Assembly: GCA_020629275.1 (NCBI GenBank)
Contig: JAHDDQ010000004.1
Coordinates: 20,741-84,740 of the forward strand
Length of the DNA: 64,000 nt
Source of the DNA: Tenacibaculum sp.
GTDB taxonomy: Bacteria > Bacteroidota > Bacteroidia > Flavobacteriales > Flavobacteriaceae
Direction: 5' to 3'
Of the stretch, positions 52,455 to 62,242 are shown in pieces. The position numbers and the translations under genes were made by a program. Each line of letters opens with the position of its first letter. Within the stretch, counting starts at the first letter, position 1. A model generated the notes under the pieces. The model searched no databases. It was not told where the DNA came from and was given only the letters and a program-made list of their open reading frames with translations.

Positions 52455-53203
52455 TTGCAGAAATAACATATAATTCAGAGAAATATACAATTGATTTATC
52501 CAATCCTTTAGATATTTCTATTGCTATAGATACGACTAAAGAGAATGTAAACGCTTGGTATATTGACGATCCAGAGATTATTCCAGAACAATTTGACGGT
52601 AATAGTGTAGAGGTAGCAAAAGGAGCACCTGTAAATTTTAATAGTATACATTTCAATCCACACTCGCACATTACCCATACAGAGTGTGTTGGGCATATTA
52701 CAGCGCAGGTACATTCAATAAATCAGAATTTAAAAAATTACTTTTTCTTAACCAATGTTATTACGATAGAGCCAGAGGAAATAGGAGAGGATAAAATTAT
52801 TACTAAGAAACAGCTACAAGATGTTCTAGGGAATAAAGCTCATGAAGCCCTTGTTATTAGAACAGTTCCCAACACATCAGATAAAAAATCGAGAAAATAC
52901 TCCAACACTAATCCTCCATATTTAGATGCCAAAGGCGCTAACTATTTAAAGCAAATAGGAATAAAACATTTATTAATAGATTTACCTTCTATAGATAAAG
53001 AAAGAGATGAAGGTAAACTAGCCTCTCATAATACGTTTTGGAATACAGAAGGAGATTTACGATTAGACGCTACAATTACGGAGTTTATTTATGTTCCAAA
53101 TACAATAAAAGACGGAGTTTATTTTCTTAATTTAATGGTAGCACCTTTTGAAAATGATGCTACGCCTAGTAAACCTATTTTGTATGACGTACAAAAAAAG
53201 TAG
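52451..53203 (+). CDS. Cyclase-family (kynurenine formamidase-like) hydrolase
   Basis: The 250-residue protein matches the metal-dependent cyclase family. The metal block is HFNPHSHITHTECVGHI, a variant of the usual HxGTHxDxPxH, and a second His is in KLASHNTFWN. An amide or ester bond is the expected target; the substrate is not evident. It appears to start with TTG overlapping the hemW stop, so it is translationally coupled. A terminator follows. Confidence 0.8.
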   Translation: MIAEITYNSEKYTIDLSNPLDISIAIDTTKENVNAWYIDDPEIIPEQFDGNSVEVAKGAPVNFNSIHFNPHSHITHTECVGHITAQVHSINQNLKNYFFLTNVITIEPEEIGEDKIITKKQLQDVLGNKAHEALVIRTVPNTSDKKSRKYSNTNPPYLDAKGANYLKQIGIKHLLIDLPSIDKERDEGKLASHNTFWNTEGDLRLDATITEFIYVPNTIKDGVYFLNLMVAPFENDATPSKPILYDVQKK

Positions 53204-53238
53204 CCTAAGTTTTCTACAAAGCTTGAGCTACTTTTTTA
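53193..53238 (+). terminator. Bidirectional terminator after the hemW-cyclase operon
   Basis: AAAAAAAGTAGC (53193-53204) pairs with GCTACTTTTTT (53226-53236) across a 21-nt loop. It overlaps the cyclase stop and lies between convergent genes. Confidence 0.72.
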
Positions 53239-53249
53239 TATTTAATTAT

Positions 53250-54251
53250 TTATTCAGAAACAAAATATTTCTGAGGAAATAGAATAGCAGGTGTTCTAAT
53301 ATATTTACTATCATAAAAGAATAAGGCTTTTATTTTAGAAATACTTATCGCTCTATACATCTTATCATAATCAAAAAGATCAGGATACATTTCTAGAGAA
53401 AATGTATTATCTTCTTTATGTTTAATAATATAGTTTCTTCCTTCCCTTAAAAGATAATAATCTCCTTTTTTATTAGTATCCTCTGCGTGTAATAATGAAC
53501 TTAAGTCCCAAGAATTATCCCATATTTCTGCACAATCTGCACACCCAGCTTTAGCATTTTCAATACCATATATCTTCGGTAATCGACTAACAATATCAGG
53601 AGTAAAGAAACTATAAGAATCTATTTTCTTGGGAATTTTAATTTTTTTAATTTTTTTTAGTTTATGGTTGTAAAAAACATATTTCCCATTGTGTTTTACT
53701 ACAAATCCGATGATATTACCTTGTTGGTTTTCTATAAACTCAAGATTTTCAGTATTGAATTTTTCGGAAATTATAGAAGTTAGTTTTTTATCTTTTTTAA
53801 GTAACACTACTTCATAATATTTCTCAAACCCTCTTACTAAAACACTAGCTTTTTCATTTTTATGATTATATAATTGAGTAAAATCTAAACGTGAATATTT
53901 GTTAGAGAGTTGTCTAGTTTTTTTGTTTTTAGAGTTTGTAATGTATGATTTGTTTTCATCAGAAAACACGTGATACATTTCCTTTTTTAATTGAATCGAA
54001 TTTATATATTTCCCTAAAGCTTTTTGCTTGCTACCAGTTTTCAGATTATAGATCACTTGTCCATCAAATTCAGCGTACATAAAATCGTTATAAATATTTA
54101 CAGATTTATACGTTGGTTTTAAAAGTTCATTAGCAGTAGAGTCAACGAGCCCCCATTTATCTTGATATTTAAACGGAACAATTTTTCTGTATTCTTGGCT
54201 CTGTACAACTAGAGTACAAATAAAAGTTAGTATTAAGATAATTTTCTTCAT
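53250..54251 (-). CDS. Secreted WG-repeat-like protein (333 aa)
   Basis: After a signal peptide (FICTLVVQSQEY) the protein has a WG-type repeat, KYQDKWGLVDSTANELLKP, and beta-rich segments likely to be degenerate repeats. A CxxC (AGCADCAEIWD) occurs near residue 230. No enzyme motif is seen. WG repeats are thought to mediate protein contacts. It lies 6 bp after the larger WG-repeat gene, so the two form a pair. Confidence 0.72.
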   Translation of the reverse strand: MKKIILILTFICTLVVQSQEYRKIVPFKYQDKWGLVDSTANELLKPTYKSVNIYNDFMYAEFDGQVIYNLKTGSKQKALGKYINSIQLKKEMYHVFSDENKSYITNSKNKKTRQLSNKYSRLDFTQLYNHKNEKASVLVRGFEKYYEVVLLKKDKKLTSIISEKFNTENLEFIENQQGNIIGFVVKHNGKYVFYNHKLKKIKKIKIPKKIDSYSFFTPDIVSRLPKIYGIENAKAGCADCAEIWDNSWDLSSLLHAEDTNKKGDYYLLREGRNYIIKHKEDNTFSLEMYPDLFDYDKMYRAISISKIKALFFYDSKYIRTPAILFPQKYFVSE

Positions 54252-54257
54252 TGGTTA

Positions 54258-56369
54258 TTAGTTTTTCTTATTCGTTATGTCTTCTCCTTTGTGATTATAT
54301 ACTTTACCACCTTTAGTAACGTATCTGGCTTTTTTGCCATCGTGTGTACTGGTATAACTATATACAGAGTTAGGAAAAGTAAAAATAATTTCATTTTTGT
54401 TATTAATTAATACTGTTTTATAAATACCTTTTTTATCGGTGAAACTTACTTTTGCACTACCACCAATAAAGTGATTCGCATATTTGTACATAAGAGGAAT
54501 TACAATTTTCCCTTTTGTATCGATAAAACCATATTTTCGAGTTTCTTTACCTTTTACCATTGCAAAACCGTTAGAAAATGAATCTACACTACTATATTTA
54601 AGTAAATCAATATTCTGAATTTTAGCCTTTTTATCAATGAATGCATATTCGTAGGTTTTCAATTCGCGATTTTTTTTCATTTCAACGAGTAGTAATCCAT
54701 CTGCTCCAAACATTTGGTTATCGGGTAAATCATTGAACGATTTCTTATTGATTTTTTTTCCATTTTTATTGTAGATGTCATAATAACTATAATAATATTT
54801 CTTACCCGTTTTAGTATTATGTGTTGTGTAGCCGTATCCTTCTGGTTTTATTGCTAATTGTTTTGAATACTCAACAATTATTAAATCATCATTTAATGTA
54901 ACATCTTTAAAGTTTCCCTCTAAAATCTTTCTATGGTCAGAAAAGCGATATACTTCATAGAAATCATTTTTATTTCTCGATGTCATCGAAGAGTAGAAAT
55001 AAGGGTTTGTATCTAAAGATCTACGTTTAGGAGATAAAAGCACCTTATAGTTATTCAAATCAACTAATCCTTTTTCTAAATTATGGTTAGCGTTTTTACA
55101 AATTTCTAGATAGCGATCGTTGTAAATTCGTTCAGACATAATATGATAATTTACAGGAGTTAAAGTTTTTCTTCTTTTATTATAAAGGTGTAATTTTCTT
55201 TCATTACTTGTGTGGATATAAAAATAATTAGGAATAAAATGATCGCTAATTCGTTCATATTTAGGAGTGATTACCCACTGTCCTTTTTTATTTATTAAAC
55301 CTTCCTTACCATTCTTTTTCGCTATGGTTATTCCACCAACATATTTTGTTGCGTTAGTAATATCGAATGTGATAGATTCTGTAGTAACTACAGGATTTTT
55401 ATAAATATTGACACTAGCTATTTCACCTGCATAGGTGTATAAGAATTTCTTCTTAGGCGCCTCTTTAGATATCATTTTTTCTGAAGGCTGATATGTATAT
55501 AAGTAATCAATTAAAGCCTCTTTTGTAGTTATCTTTTTCGCTTTTAGTTGTTTAATAGCATTCGAAGCAAACTTCTGTACTTCAGTTAAGTAAGTTTCTT
55601 GTGATTTGACATTAGAAGAAGAATTGAAACTGCTTTTTTTCCAAAGTGCCTTACCTGTGGCGTCTAAGGCTTCGATATATACTATTTCATTAGCACTTAT
55701 AAGATCAGTTTCAAACTCAAGTGCATCATTCTTTATCGATAGGAGATTAATTTTTCCTGTTGTTTTCTGACCTTTTTGAAGTGTGATTTTTTCTATTTTT
55801 TTAATATGTTGATAAGAGAAAACGGCAGAAACATGCTCGATTTTTCTTAAGTCAGTACATGGGTATACATCGTAATCTTCATCAATATTTGGCATTTCTT
55901 TAAAAGCCCCATCAAAAGTTTTTATCCTATTTAAAGTTAGTTGAGGTTCTTTTAGTTCAAGTTCTTCATAAGGTTTAGGGTAATCTGTAAGATCATAGGG
56001 TTCGCGAACAGTAATCCAAGAAGTATCATTTGTGATTTTTTGATATAATTGTATTTCTTCCAAAGAAGATTTAAACCGCTTATTTAAGTCTTCTTGAGAA
56101 ATAAGTGTAAAATTATCGATGTGTCTAGTCTTTATTTCAGTGGCTGGTCCGCCAGATATTTTTAAAGAAGAAAACGCCTTCAATTGATCAATCTTAGTAA
56201 TTAACTCTTCAAGTTCTTCTTGAATTTTAGCTAAGTCCTTGTTGGCATAAGATGAAGCTATAGCCTCTCTCGATTTTTGTGCATGAAGTACGTTATAAGA
56301 TAGGCTTGTAAAGAAGAAATACCCGCTTATGAAAAAGAGAAATAATATATTTCTTTGATTAAATTCCAT
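54258..56369 (-). CDS. Secreted WG-repeat protein (703 aa)
   Basis: A hydrophobic start (NILFLFFISGYFFFTSLSY) precedes a coiled-coil-like segment (about 38-65) and a long beta-rich region. WG-type repeats include KKNGKEGLINKKGQWVITP, ETRKYGFIDTKGKIVIPLMY and the trailing KGIYKTVLINNKNEII. It is probably exported and structural or adhesive; no catalytic site is seen. It is transcribed with the smaller WG-repeat gene. Confidence 0.75.
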   Translation of the reverse strand: MEFNQRNILFLFFISGYFFFTSLSYNVLHAQKSREAIASSYANKDLAKIQEELEELITKIDQLKAFSSLKISGGPATEIKTRHIDNFTLISQEDLNKRFKSSLEEIQLYQKITNDTSWITVREPYDLTDYPKPYEELELKEPQLTLNRIKTFDGAFKEMPNIDEDYDVYPCTDLRKIEHVSAVFSYQHIKKIEKITLQKGQKTTGKINLLSIKNDALEFETDLISANEIVYIEALDATGKALWKKSSFNSSSNVKSQETYLTEVQKFASNAIKQLKAKKITTKEALIDYLYTYQPSEKMISKEAPKKKFLYTYAGEIASVNIYKNPVVTTESITFDITNATKYVGGITIAKKNGKEGLINKKGQWVITPKYERISDHFIPNYFYIHTSNERKLHLYNKRRKTLTPVNYHIMSERIYNDRYLEICKNANHNLEKGLVDLNNYKVLLSPKRRSLDTNPYFYSSMTSRNKNDFYEVYRFSDHRKILEGNFKDVTLNDDLIIVEYSKQLAIKPEGYGYTTHNTKTGKKYYYSYYDIYNKNGKKINKKSFNDLPDNQMFGADGLLLVEMKKNRELKTYEYAFIDKKAKIQNIDLLKYSSVDSFSNGFAMVKGKETRKYGFIDTKGKIVIPLMYKYANHFIGGSAKVSFTDKKGIYKTVLINNKNEIIFTFPNSVYSYTSTHDGKKARYVTKGGKVYNHKGEDITNKKN

Positions 56370-56483
56370 ATAAAATAAGTTGAGAAATTAATGAATATAG
56401 CTTGTTCTGTAGCGTAAGAATTTAGCATCAATTTTTATGTTGAAAAAATCAATGCTAAATTCAAATCAAAAACAAACTGTTAT

Positions 56484-57218
56484 TTATGAAACTAATAATG
56501 TCTTTCTAGCAGTTAAATTAGGATATTTTTCAGCCAATAATTTAAAAAAGTTATCAGCTATTAAATTGGCAATTAATCCATTTTTGGTATAATTTGCATC
56601 TGCCATTTCATATGGTAGTATCATTTTATCATGAGCTAATACAGTAAATTCTGAACCATCAATAGAAAAGATAAGTTCGAAAACGTTAACCAAGGCTTCT
56701 TCTTTATTTAATTTTTCACTAAGAAAATCAGTTACACCACTTGCTAAGTCAGCTCCTTTCTTGGGGCCTTTAAATTGAATTTTAGCGGCATTAAGTTGCG
56801 CTTCTGAAAAAGTTAGATGTGTTTCTAATTCTCCATCCATATTAGCAGCTAAAAAATGAAGTTCATTATTGCTTAGTACTAAATGAGCTTTAGCATCTAC
56901 TCTGTTATATTTGGCTTTCACGCCCACCACTCTCCAAGCAACACTTTTCGCAGCATCTACAGCTGCATTTTTTGCTTTATTTTTCAAAGAAATAGGAATG
57001 CTAGCATCTGTAAAAGCATCAATGGATTTACCATGCATCCAATTATTTAGATAATCTAACTGTGTATTTAGAATCTCTGAAGTATGGTTTTTAATATTTT
57101 TTTTAGCCTCATCAGTATTAAAATCAGCAATTACAGCTTTACTTTTCTGCATTGTATATCTGTAATAAAAAAATGAACCAGCACATAAAATTCCGAAAAT
57201 CAAAATAGTTTGTAACAT
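56484..57218 (-). CDS. Membrane-anchored hypothetical protein (244 aa)
   Basis: A single N-terminal membrane segment (TILIFGILCAGSFFYYRY) is followed by a soluble alpha/beta domain with repeated Ala/Lys-rich helices. No family is recognised. It is divergent from the DUF4230 gene, which has the same one-anchor layout. Confidence 0.6.
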   Translation of the reverse strand: MLQTILIFGILCAGSFFYYRYTMQKSKAVIADFNTDEAKKNIKNHTSEILNTQLDYLNNWMHGKSIDAFTDASIPISLKNKAKNAAVDAAKSVAWRVVGVKAKYNRVDAKAHLVLSNNELHFLAANMDGELETHLTFSEAQLNAAKIQFKGPKKGADLASGVTDFLSEKLNKEEALVNVFELIFSIDGSEFTVLAHDKMILPYEMADANYTKNGLIANLIADNFFKLLAEKYPNLTARKTLLVS

Positions 57219-57392
57219 AATAGATAAGTTAGAATAATTTTATTAAAGTTTAGAGTAAAAGTATCGTTATTATGTGGTTAAATACGGTGTGTATGTATGA
57301 ACGGCTGGTTTGAATCTTTTTTCGTAGTATATTAAAGTAAATTTGATTTATAGAGTTTAATTTTTAGTTTTTAAAACTGTACTTTAGTACTT

Positions 57393-58010
57393 ATGGAATT
57401 ACTTTTTTTAGGATTAGGGGTAGGAGCGACTGCAGCCTATTTTATTTTTCAGAAATTCGTTGACTTTAGGAAGAAAAATGTCGCGCAAAATCAATCAATA
57501 ACTTTATTAGATAAAATTAGAAGAGTCGCAAAGTTGATTACCGTAGAAGGAGAGTTCGCAGAAATCTATCATCATGAAGATACAAGAGATAAGTTTTTAG
57601 GACTAATATCTAGTAAGAAAAAAGCAATTGTTATAATAAATGCTAAAACACATATAGGTTTCGATTTCAGAAAGATTAAGATGGATTCTGATACTGAAAA
57701 TAAAAAAATCATAATTTCTAATTTCCCTGAGCCTGAAGTATTGTCTATAGAACCCAATATTCGATTTTACGATATTAAAGAAGGGTTTTTAAATAAGTTT
57801 AGTTCTGAAGATTTAACGAAAGTGAATGCAGCCGCAAGAGAGCATGTTTTACAGAAGATACCTGAAACAAACTTAATGGAAGTAGCTAATAACGAAGCCT
57901 TAGAAGCTATTTTGTTAATGCAAAGTTTAGTAGAAACAATAGGTTGGAAGCTCGATTATTCATCTATTGAATTACCTGAAGCAAATATTCAACAAATAAA
58001 AGATAAATAA
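57393..58010 (+). CDS. DUF4230 protein
   Basis: The 205-residue protein has an N-terminal anchor (LLFLGLGVGATAAYFIF) and a DUF4230 domain with LITVEGEFAEIYHHEDTRD and VIINAKTHIGFDFRKIKMD. The family has no known activity. It is 13-19 bp upstream of the MmcQ/YjbR gene, in a three-gene run with 5-formyl-THF cyclo-ligase. Confidence 0.85.
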   Translation: MELLFLGLGVGATAAYFIFQKFVDFRKKNVAQNQSITLLDKIRRVAKLITVEGEFAEIYHHEDTRDKFLGLISSKKKAIVIINAKTHIGFDFRKIKMDSDTENKKIIISNFPEPEVLSIEPNIRFYDIKEGFLNKFSSEDLTKVNAAAREHVLQKIPETNLMEVANNEALEAILLMQSLVETIGWKLDYSSIELPEANIQQIKDK

Positions 58011-58029
58011 TTAGTAAAGTTGTTTGCCA

Positions 58030-58395
58030 ATGCATATTGAACAATATAGAAATTACTGTATACTGAAAAAAGGAGTCACAGAACATTTTCCTTTCGATGA
58101 TAATGCGTTAGTTTTTAAAGTTATGGGCAAAATGTTTGCACTTTCTGGCGTGAATAGTTGGGAAAGCAATGAAGGAAAAATTAATTTAAAGTGCGATCCA
58201 GACAAAGCATTAGAATTGCGAGGAGAATACGAAAGTATTAACCCTGGTTTTCATATGAATAAAAAACATTGGAACACAATTACAGTTAATAAAGATGCTG
58301 ACGACACTTTAGTGATGCAATTAATAGATCATTCCTACAATTTAGTTGTAACAGGACTAACAAAAAAGTTAAAAGAAGAATTGAAGTTACTGTAA
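58030..58395 (+). CDS. MmcQ/YjbR family protein
   Basis: From ATG 58030 the protein is 121 residues (MHIEQYRNYCILKKGVTEHF), with the family block FKVMGKMFAL, NLKCDPDKALELR and the ending HWNTITVNKD. It has a CyaY-like fold by family, with suspected DNA binding. A TTG two codons upstream was rejected as start. It lies 3 bp before the cyclo-ligase gene. Confidence 0.9.
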   Translation: MHIEQYRNYCILKKGVTEHFPFDDNALVFKVMGKMFALSGVNSWESNEGKINLKCDPDKALELRGEYESINPGFHMNKKHWNTITVNKDADDTLVMQLIDHSYNLVVTGLTKKLKEELKLL

Positions 58396-58398
58396 ACA

Positions 58399-58947
58399 AT
58401 GAAAAAGAAAGAACTAAGAGCTCTGTACAAGGAAAAACGTAACGATTTATCAGAGTTAGAAATAGAAAAACTTCAAACTAATATTTACAATCAAATTTAT
58501 CAATTAGATTTTTCTTCTGTAAAAAATATTCACATATTTCTTAGCATACAAAAGCACAAAGAGCTGAATACATACCCTATAATTAAATATTTACAACGTT
58601 TAGGGAAATCAATTATTATCAGTAAAAGTAATTTTTCAGACTCAACATTAACTCATTTTATTTTTGATAATAATACAGTTTTAAAAGAAAATAAATACGG
58701 TATTCCAGAGCCTATTCAAGCAGAAGCTATAGCGGTAGAAGAAATAGATTTAGTATTTGTTCCTTTATTAATTTCTGATGAACACAATTATAGAGTAGGA
58801 TATGGTAAAGGGTTTTATGATCGGTTTTTACAAAATTGCAGAAGTGATATACAAACAATTGGACTCAATTTCTTTAAACCAATTACGCATATTTCAGATA
58901 TTAACGAGTTTGATATTCCTCTTCAGCGTATAATTTATCCAACTTAA
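58399..58947 (+). CDS. 5-formyltetrahydrofolate cyclo-ligase
   Basis: The 182-residue enzyme converts 5-formyl-THF to 5,10-methenyl-THF with ATP. It starts MKKKELRALYKEKRNDLSEL and has the signature VFVPLLISDEHNYRVGYGKG followed by FYDRFL. Length is typical. It closes the DUF4230-MmcQ run. Confidence 0.92.
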   Translation: MKKKELRALYKEKRNDLSELEIEKLQTNIYNQIYQLDFSSVKNIHIFLSIQKHKELNTYPIIKYLQRLGKSIIISKSNFSDSTLTHFIFDNNTVLKENKYGIPEPIQAEAIAVEEIDLVFVPLLISDEHNYRVGYGKGFYDRFLQNCRSDIQTIGLNFFKPITHISDINEFDIPLQRIIYPT

Positions 58948-58986
58948 GAATATAATAATAACAAACTTTCAATTCTAAAAAGTAAA

Positions 58987-59029
58987 AACTAGATGTAATT
59001 CCGAAATAAATTAGCAATCACATCTAGTT
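58987..59029. terminator. Inverted repeat between convergent genes
   Basis: AACTAGATGT (58987-58996) is the exact complement of ACATCTAGTT (59020-59029) with a 23-nt loop. It lies 40 bp after the cyclo-ligase and 28 bp after the convergent gene's stop. U-tracts are weak, so terminator function is only likely. Confidence 0.5.
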
Positions 59030-59056
59030 AATAATTGTAAAATTTTTTATAAATAA

Positions 59057-59497
59057 TTATGCTTCAGGAGCAGCAGGTTCCTCATCGTCATCTTTAGAAA
59101 ATTGTCCGTAGAGGATAAAACCAATTACAGCAAGGTATATAAGTTTACCTCCAATTTTTTTCCAAAAAGAAAGTGGATTTGAAGAAAGTTCCAAATTATG
59201 TGTTTTTTTAAGCTCCTCTAATTGAGCTTCACTAAGATCATAGTAAATAGACTCATCTTCATTAACTAATACATATTTCCCGCCAGTATTCCAGGCAGGG
59301 ATAAAGATAATTCCGTATTCATTGTGAAGGTAACCAAGATTTAAGAAAGAACCATTTTGCTTTAGAGAGTCTTCATTTGGTAAATCTTTTACCGTAGCAA
59401 TTTTTTCACAAGGAAAACATACTGGTATTCTTCCTCTTCTGGCATGAGCTTCATTAGCAAAAAAAGCAACGAAAAGTAATAAAATAATTTTTTTCAT
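59057..59497 (-). CDS. Exported hypothetical protein with C-terminal membrane anchor (146 aa)
   Basis: A signal peptide (IILLLFVAFFANEAHA) is followed by a CxxC (PVCFPCEKIATV) and, near the C-terminus, a membrane segment (LIYLAVIGFILYG) then an acidic tail (SKDDDEEPAAPEA). The CxxC may bind metal or heme, but no family is recognised. It is monocistronic. Confidence 0.65.
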   Translation of the reverse strand: MKKIILLLFVAFFANEAHARRGRIPVCFPCEKIATVKDLPNEDSLKQNGSFLNLGYLHNEYGIIFIPAWNTGGKYVLVNEDESIYYDLSEAQLEELKKTHNLELSSNPLSFWKKIGGKLIYLAVIGFILYGQFSKDDDEEPAAPEA

Positions 59498-59688
59498 ATT
59501 GTTTAATTTATAGTTAGTTGATGATTAATAATTAGTTCAGCAAAACTAAAAAAGTATTATAATCTGTAACACTTATAATATATTTCCGTAATGAATAAAC
59601 ACATATTTGGCAACAATTTAAGAAAATAAGAACAATATTAAGAAAAATTGATTATAAGTAAATCTATTAGATTAATCAGAAACAAAAA

Positions 59689-59713
59689 AAAGCCTTACTA
59701 TTAGTAAGGCTTT
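59689..59713 (-). terminator. rho terminator
   Basis: AGCCTTACTA and TAGTAAGGCT form a stem in A/T flanks, 22 bp after the rho stop on the minus strand. Confidence 0.82.
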
Positions 59714-59734
59714 CATATATATTATGAGAGTTAA

Positions 59735-61426
59735 TTATCCGTTCATAGAAATTAAAAACTCATCATTATTTTTTGAAAATTTAATACGATCGTTAATAAA
59801 CGTCATGGCTTCAATAGGGTTCATGTCAGCTAAATATTTACGTAATACCCACATACGCTGAACTGTTTTAGGATCTAATAACAGGTCGTCTCTACGCGTA
59901 CTCGATTTAATTAAATCAATAGCAGGGTAAATTCTACGGTTAGAAATATTTCTGTCTAATTGAAGTTCCATGTTACCAGTACCTTTAAATTCTTCAAAGA
60001 TAACCTCGTCCATCTTTGAACCAGTTTCTGTAAGTGCAGTAGCTATGATAGTTAGCGAACCACCATTTTCAATATTACGCGCAGCACCAAAGAAACGTTT
60101 TGGCTTATGAAGTGCATTTGCATCAATACCCCCTGATAAAATTTTACCAGAAGCAGGAGCTACAGTATTGTATGCACGAGCTAAACGCGTTATAGAATCT
60201 AGTAAAATAACAACATCATGCCCACATTCAACTAAACGTTTTGCTTTTTCTAAAACGATATTAGCAACACGTACGTGTTTATCTGCTGGTTCATCAAAAG
60301 TAGAAGATACAACCTCTCCACGCACATTACGTTTCATATCGGTAACTTCTTCAGGTCGTTCATCAATTAATAGTACGATTTGATATACTTCAGGATGATT
60401 GGCTGCAATAGCATTAGCAACATCCTTTAAAAGCATTGTTTTACCAGTTTTAGGTTGTGCCACAATCATACCACGCTGTCCTTTACCGATAGGAGAGAAC
60501 AAATCGATGATTCGTGTAGATAATGAGCTTCCTTTTTCTGCTAAATTAAATTTCTCTTCGGCAAATAAAGGTGTTAAGTGTTCGAAAGAAACACGGTCTC
60601 TAACAATATTAGGATTTAAACCATTAATCTTAGAAACACGAATTAAAGGAAAATATTTCTCACCTTCTTTAGGTGGACGAACATTACCTCTTACAGTATC
60701 ACCAGTTTTTAGGCCAAAAAGTTTAATTTGAGATTGCGATACATATATATCATCTGGTGATGATAAATAGTTATAATCAGACGAACGTAAAAAACCGTAA
60801 CCATCTGGCATCATTTCTAAAACACCTTCACTTTCTATAATACCATCAAACTCAAAGTCAGGATCACGATAGCGATTTCCACTTTTATGTTTTGAAGATG
60901 GACTCTTATTATTCTTATTATTGTTGTTGTTTCTATTTTGGCTATTACCACGTTGATGCCTAGTATTGTTATTGCTAGTATGTGGTTTTTTATCTTCTCT
61001 AGTGTCTTGTTTAGCGTTAGAAGAATTGTTAGCAGATTTACTTTTTTCTTGAGTTACATTTGCTTTTTTAGGAGCAACTTTTTCTTTTGCTGTAACTTCA
61101 GGTTTTGGTTTACTAACAGTAGGAGCAGCAGGAACTTCAGGTGTTACTGGTGCAGCAGGTTTAGGTGAAGATTCAGCAGATTTAGAGATCCTTCTTCGTC
61201 TTGGTTTCTCTACTTTCTCTGCTTTTTCTGTCTTTTCTGTATTTTTATCTTCAGTAGGTGTTTTTACTTCTTCAGCCTGCCCTTTATTTGCTTCAGCTTG
61301 TACATCAAGAATTTTATATACTAAATCTAATTTTTTAAGTTGGCTTGTTCTTTTTAAACCGATAGATTTTGCTATTTCTTGAAGTTCAACTAATTTTTTT
61401 GCTTTTAAATTCGAGATTTCGAACAT
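59735..61426 (-). CDS. rho: Transcription termination factor Rho (with low-complexity insertion)
   Basis: The 563-residue helicase has an N-terminal Rho-N domain ([20 protein letters not shown]). An insertion follows at about 50-190, rich in Pro/Lys/Glu then Asn/Arg/Ser, then the RNA-binding domain ([20 protein letters not shown]) and the ATPase: P-loop [35 protein letters not shown]. Rho stops unused transcripts. The insertion is typical of Bacteroidota, and in Bacteroides a similar disordered stretch drives condensate formation. TATATTTG at 61553-61546 gives a leader of about 110 nt, room for autoregulation. Confidence 0.96.
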   Translation of the reverse strand: MFEISNLKAKKLVELQEIAKSIGLKRTSQLKKLDLVYKILDVQAEANKGQAEEVKTPTEDKNTEKTEKAEKVEKPRRRRISKSAESSPKPAAPVTPEVPAAPTVSKPKPEVTAKEKVAPKKANVTQEKSKSANNSSNAKQDTREDKKPHTSNNNTRHQRGNSQNRNNNNNKNNKSPSSKHKSGNRYRDPDFEFDGIIESEGVLEMMPDGYGFLRSSDYNYLSSPDDIYVSQSQIKLFGLKTGDTVRGNVRPPKEGEKYFPLIRVSKINGLNPNIVRDRVSFEHLTPLFAEEKFNLAEKGSSLSTRIIDLFSPIGKGQRGMIVAQPKTGKTMLLKDVANAIAANHPEVYQIVLLIDERPEEVTDMKRNVRGEVVSSTFDEPADKHVRVANIVLEKAKRLVECGHDVVILLDSITRLARAYNTVAPASGKILSGGIDANALHKPKRFFGAARNIENGGSLTIIATALTETGSKMDEVIFEEFKGTGNMELQLDRNISNRRIYPAIDLIKSSTRRDDLLLDPKTVQRMWVLRKYLADMNPIEAMTFINDRIKFSKNNDEFLISMNG

Positions 61427-61545
61427 TAGAATATTTTTAATTAATAAAGTGTATTGAAAAAAGGGAAAATTTGTCTAGGTTAAACTTTCTTAATTGAAAT
61501 GCTTAATACTAAATATATTAAGTTCAGTGAGGTTTCCTTACAAGG

Positions 61546-61553
61546 CAAATATA
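61546..61553 (-). promoter_or_regulatory. -7 promoter element of rho
   Basis: The minus strand reads TATATTTG, a perfect TAnnTTTG, about 120 bp upstream of the rho start. Confidence 0.55.
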
Positions 61554-61599
61554 GATAAATAATTTAATATCCAAAGTTTCTTTTAAAAAAAAGAAACAG

Positions 61600-61607
61600 T
61601 ATATTTG
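61600..61607 (+). promoter_or_regulatory. -7 promoter element of DUF4293 gene
   Basis: TATATTTG lies 18 bp upstream of the start codon. A hairpin-like GTTTCTTTT/AAAAGAAAC palindrome sits just upstream (61577-61598). Confidence 0.55.
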
Positions 61608-61624
61608 CTTTCCAAAATTTAAAA

Positions 61625-62056
61625 ATGATACAAAGAATACAGTCTCTTTACTTATTAGTAGCAGGAATTATTTCTGGAGGCTTAACATTTGTATTTAAAT
61701 TATGGAGTACTAATAAAGAAGTTATTTTTTCTACAGACTTGTTAAACTCAAGTTCTATTTTAGATAAAAGTATACCTTTATTATATATAGTATCGGCTAT
61801 TTTATCAATTGCAGCTATTTTTTTATTTAAGAATAGACAATTACAATTTGTTTTTGGCCGACTTAACATATTGACAAACCTGTTTTTATTAGGAGTGTTG
61901 GTATATCTATCACTAACATTATCTGGAGAAGCTTCGGTTTCTGAGAAAGGTATTGGGATGTTCATACCTGTTATAACAATATTATTAGTTGTTTTAGCAA
62001 ACAAAGCCATTAAAAAGGATGAAGATCTTGTAAAATCTGTAGATAGGTTACGATAA
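61625..62056 (+). CDS. DUF4293 membrane protein
   Basis: The 143-residue protein has four membrane segments (about 8-28, 45-65, 78-98, 112-130) and the DUF4293 start MIQRIQSLYLLVAGIISGG. It is a conserved Bacteroidota family of unknown function, often beside rho as here. Confidence 0.9.
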   Translation: MIQRIQSLYLLVAGIISGGLTFVFKLWSTNKEVIFSTDLLNSSSILDKSIPLLYIVSAILSIAAIFLFKNRQLQFVFGRLNILTNLFLLGVLVYLSLTLSGEASVSEKGIGMFIPVITILLVVLANKAIKKDEDLVKSVDRLR

Positions 62057-62087
62057 ACCTAACATCTTAGTATATTTAGTGCGACGA

Positions 62088-62114
62088 AACCGAGAATTTT
62101 TTCTCGGTTTTTTT
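62088..62114 (+). terminator. Terminator after DUF4293 gene
   Basis: AACCGAGAA (62088-62096) pairs with TTCTCGGTT (62101-62109), followed by T5. Confidence 0.85.
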
Positions 62115-62156
62115 ATGATTATAATTCGCTATTTTTGAGAAGGTTATGTAAGTCGT

Positions 62157-62234
62157 CTAAGGGGAAACCCTTAGGCTCTATCTAAGGGTTTCCCCTTAGA
62201 GTATCAGGGTAAACCCTGAGTGCATATTCAGGGT
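62157..62234 (+). promoter_or_regulatory. Array of nested dyads upstream of the response regulator
   Basis: CTAAGGGGAAACCCTTAG (62157-62174) is the exact reverse complement of CTAAGGGTTTCCCCTTAG (62182-62199), with a 7-bp spacer. Each arm is itself a hairpin (AAGGG/CCCTT). A third dyad TCAGGGTAAACCCTGA (62204-62219) and a half-site TCAGGGT (62228-62234) follow. The last copy is 8 bp before the -33 element, so this is probably a multi-site operator. Confidence 0.7.
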
Positions 62235-62242
62235 GTTTGTAA

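Noticed and set aside
53193..53238. Attenuator or riboswitch between the cyclase gene and the WG-repeat gene
   Set aside because: A simple inverted repeat at the junction of convergent genes with U-runs on both sides is a terminator.
62157..62199. Intrinsic terminator for the 36-nt hairpin
   Set aside because: It lacks a U run and a clear terminator already lies at 62088-62114; its place before a promoter fits an operator.
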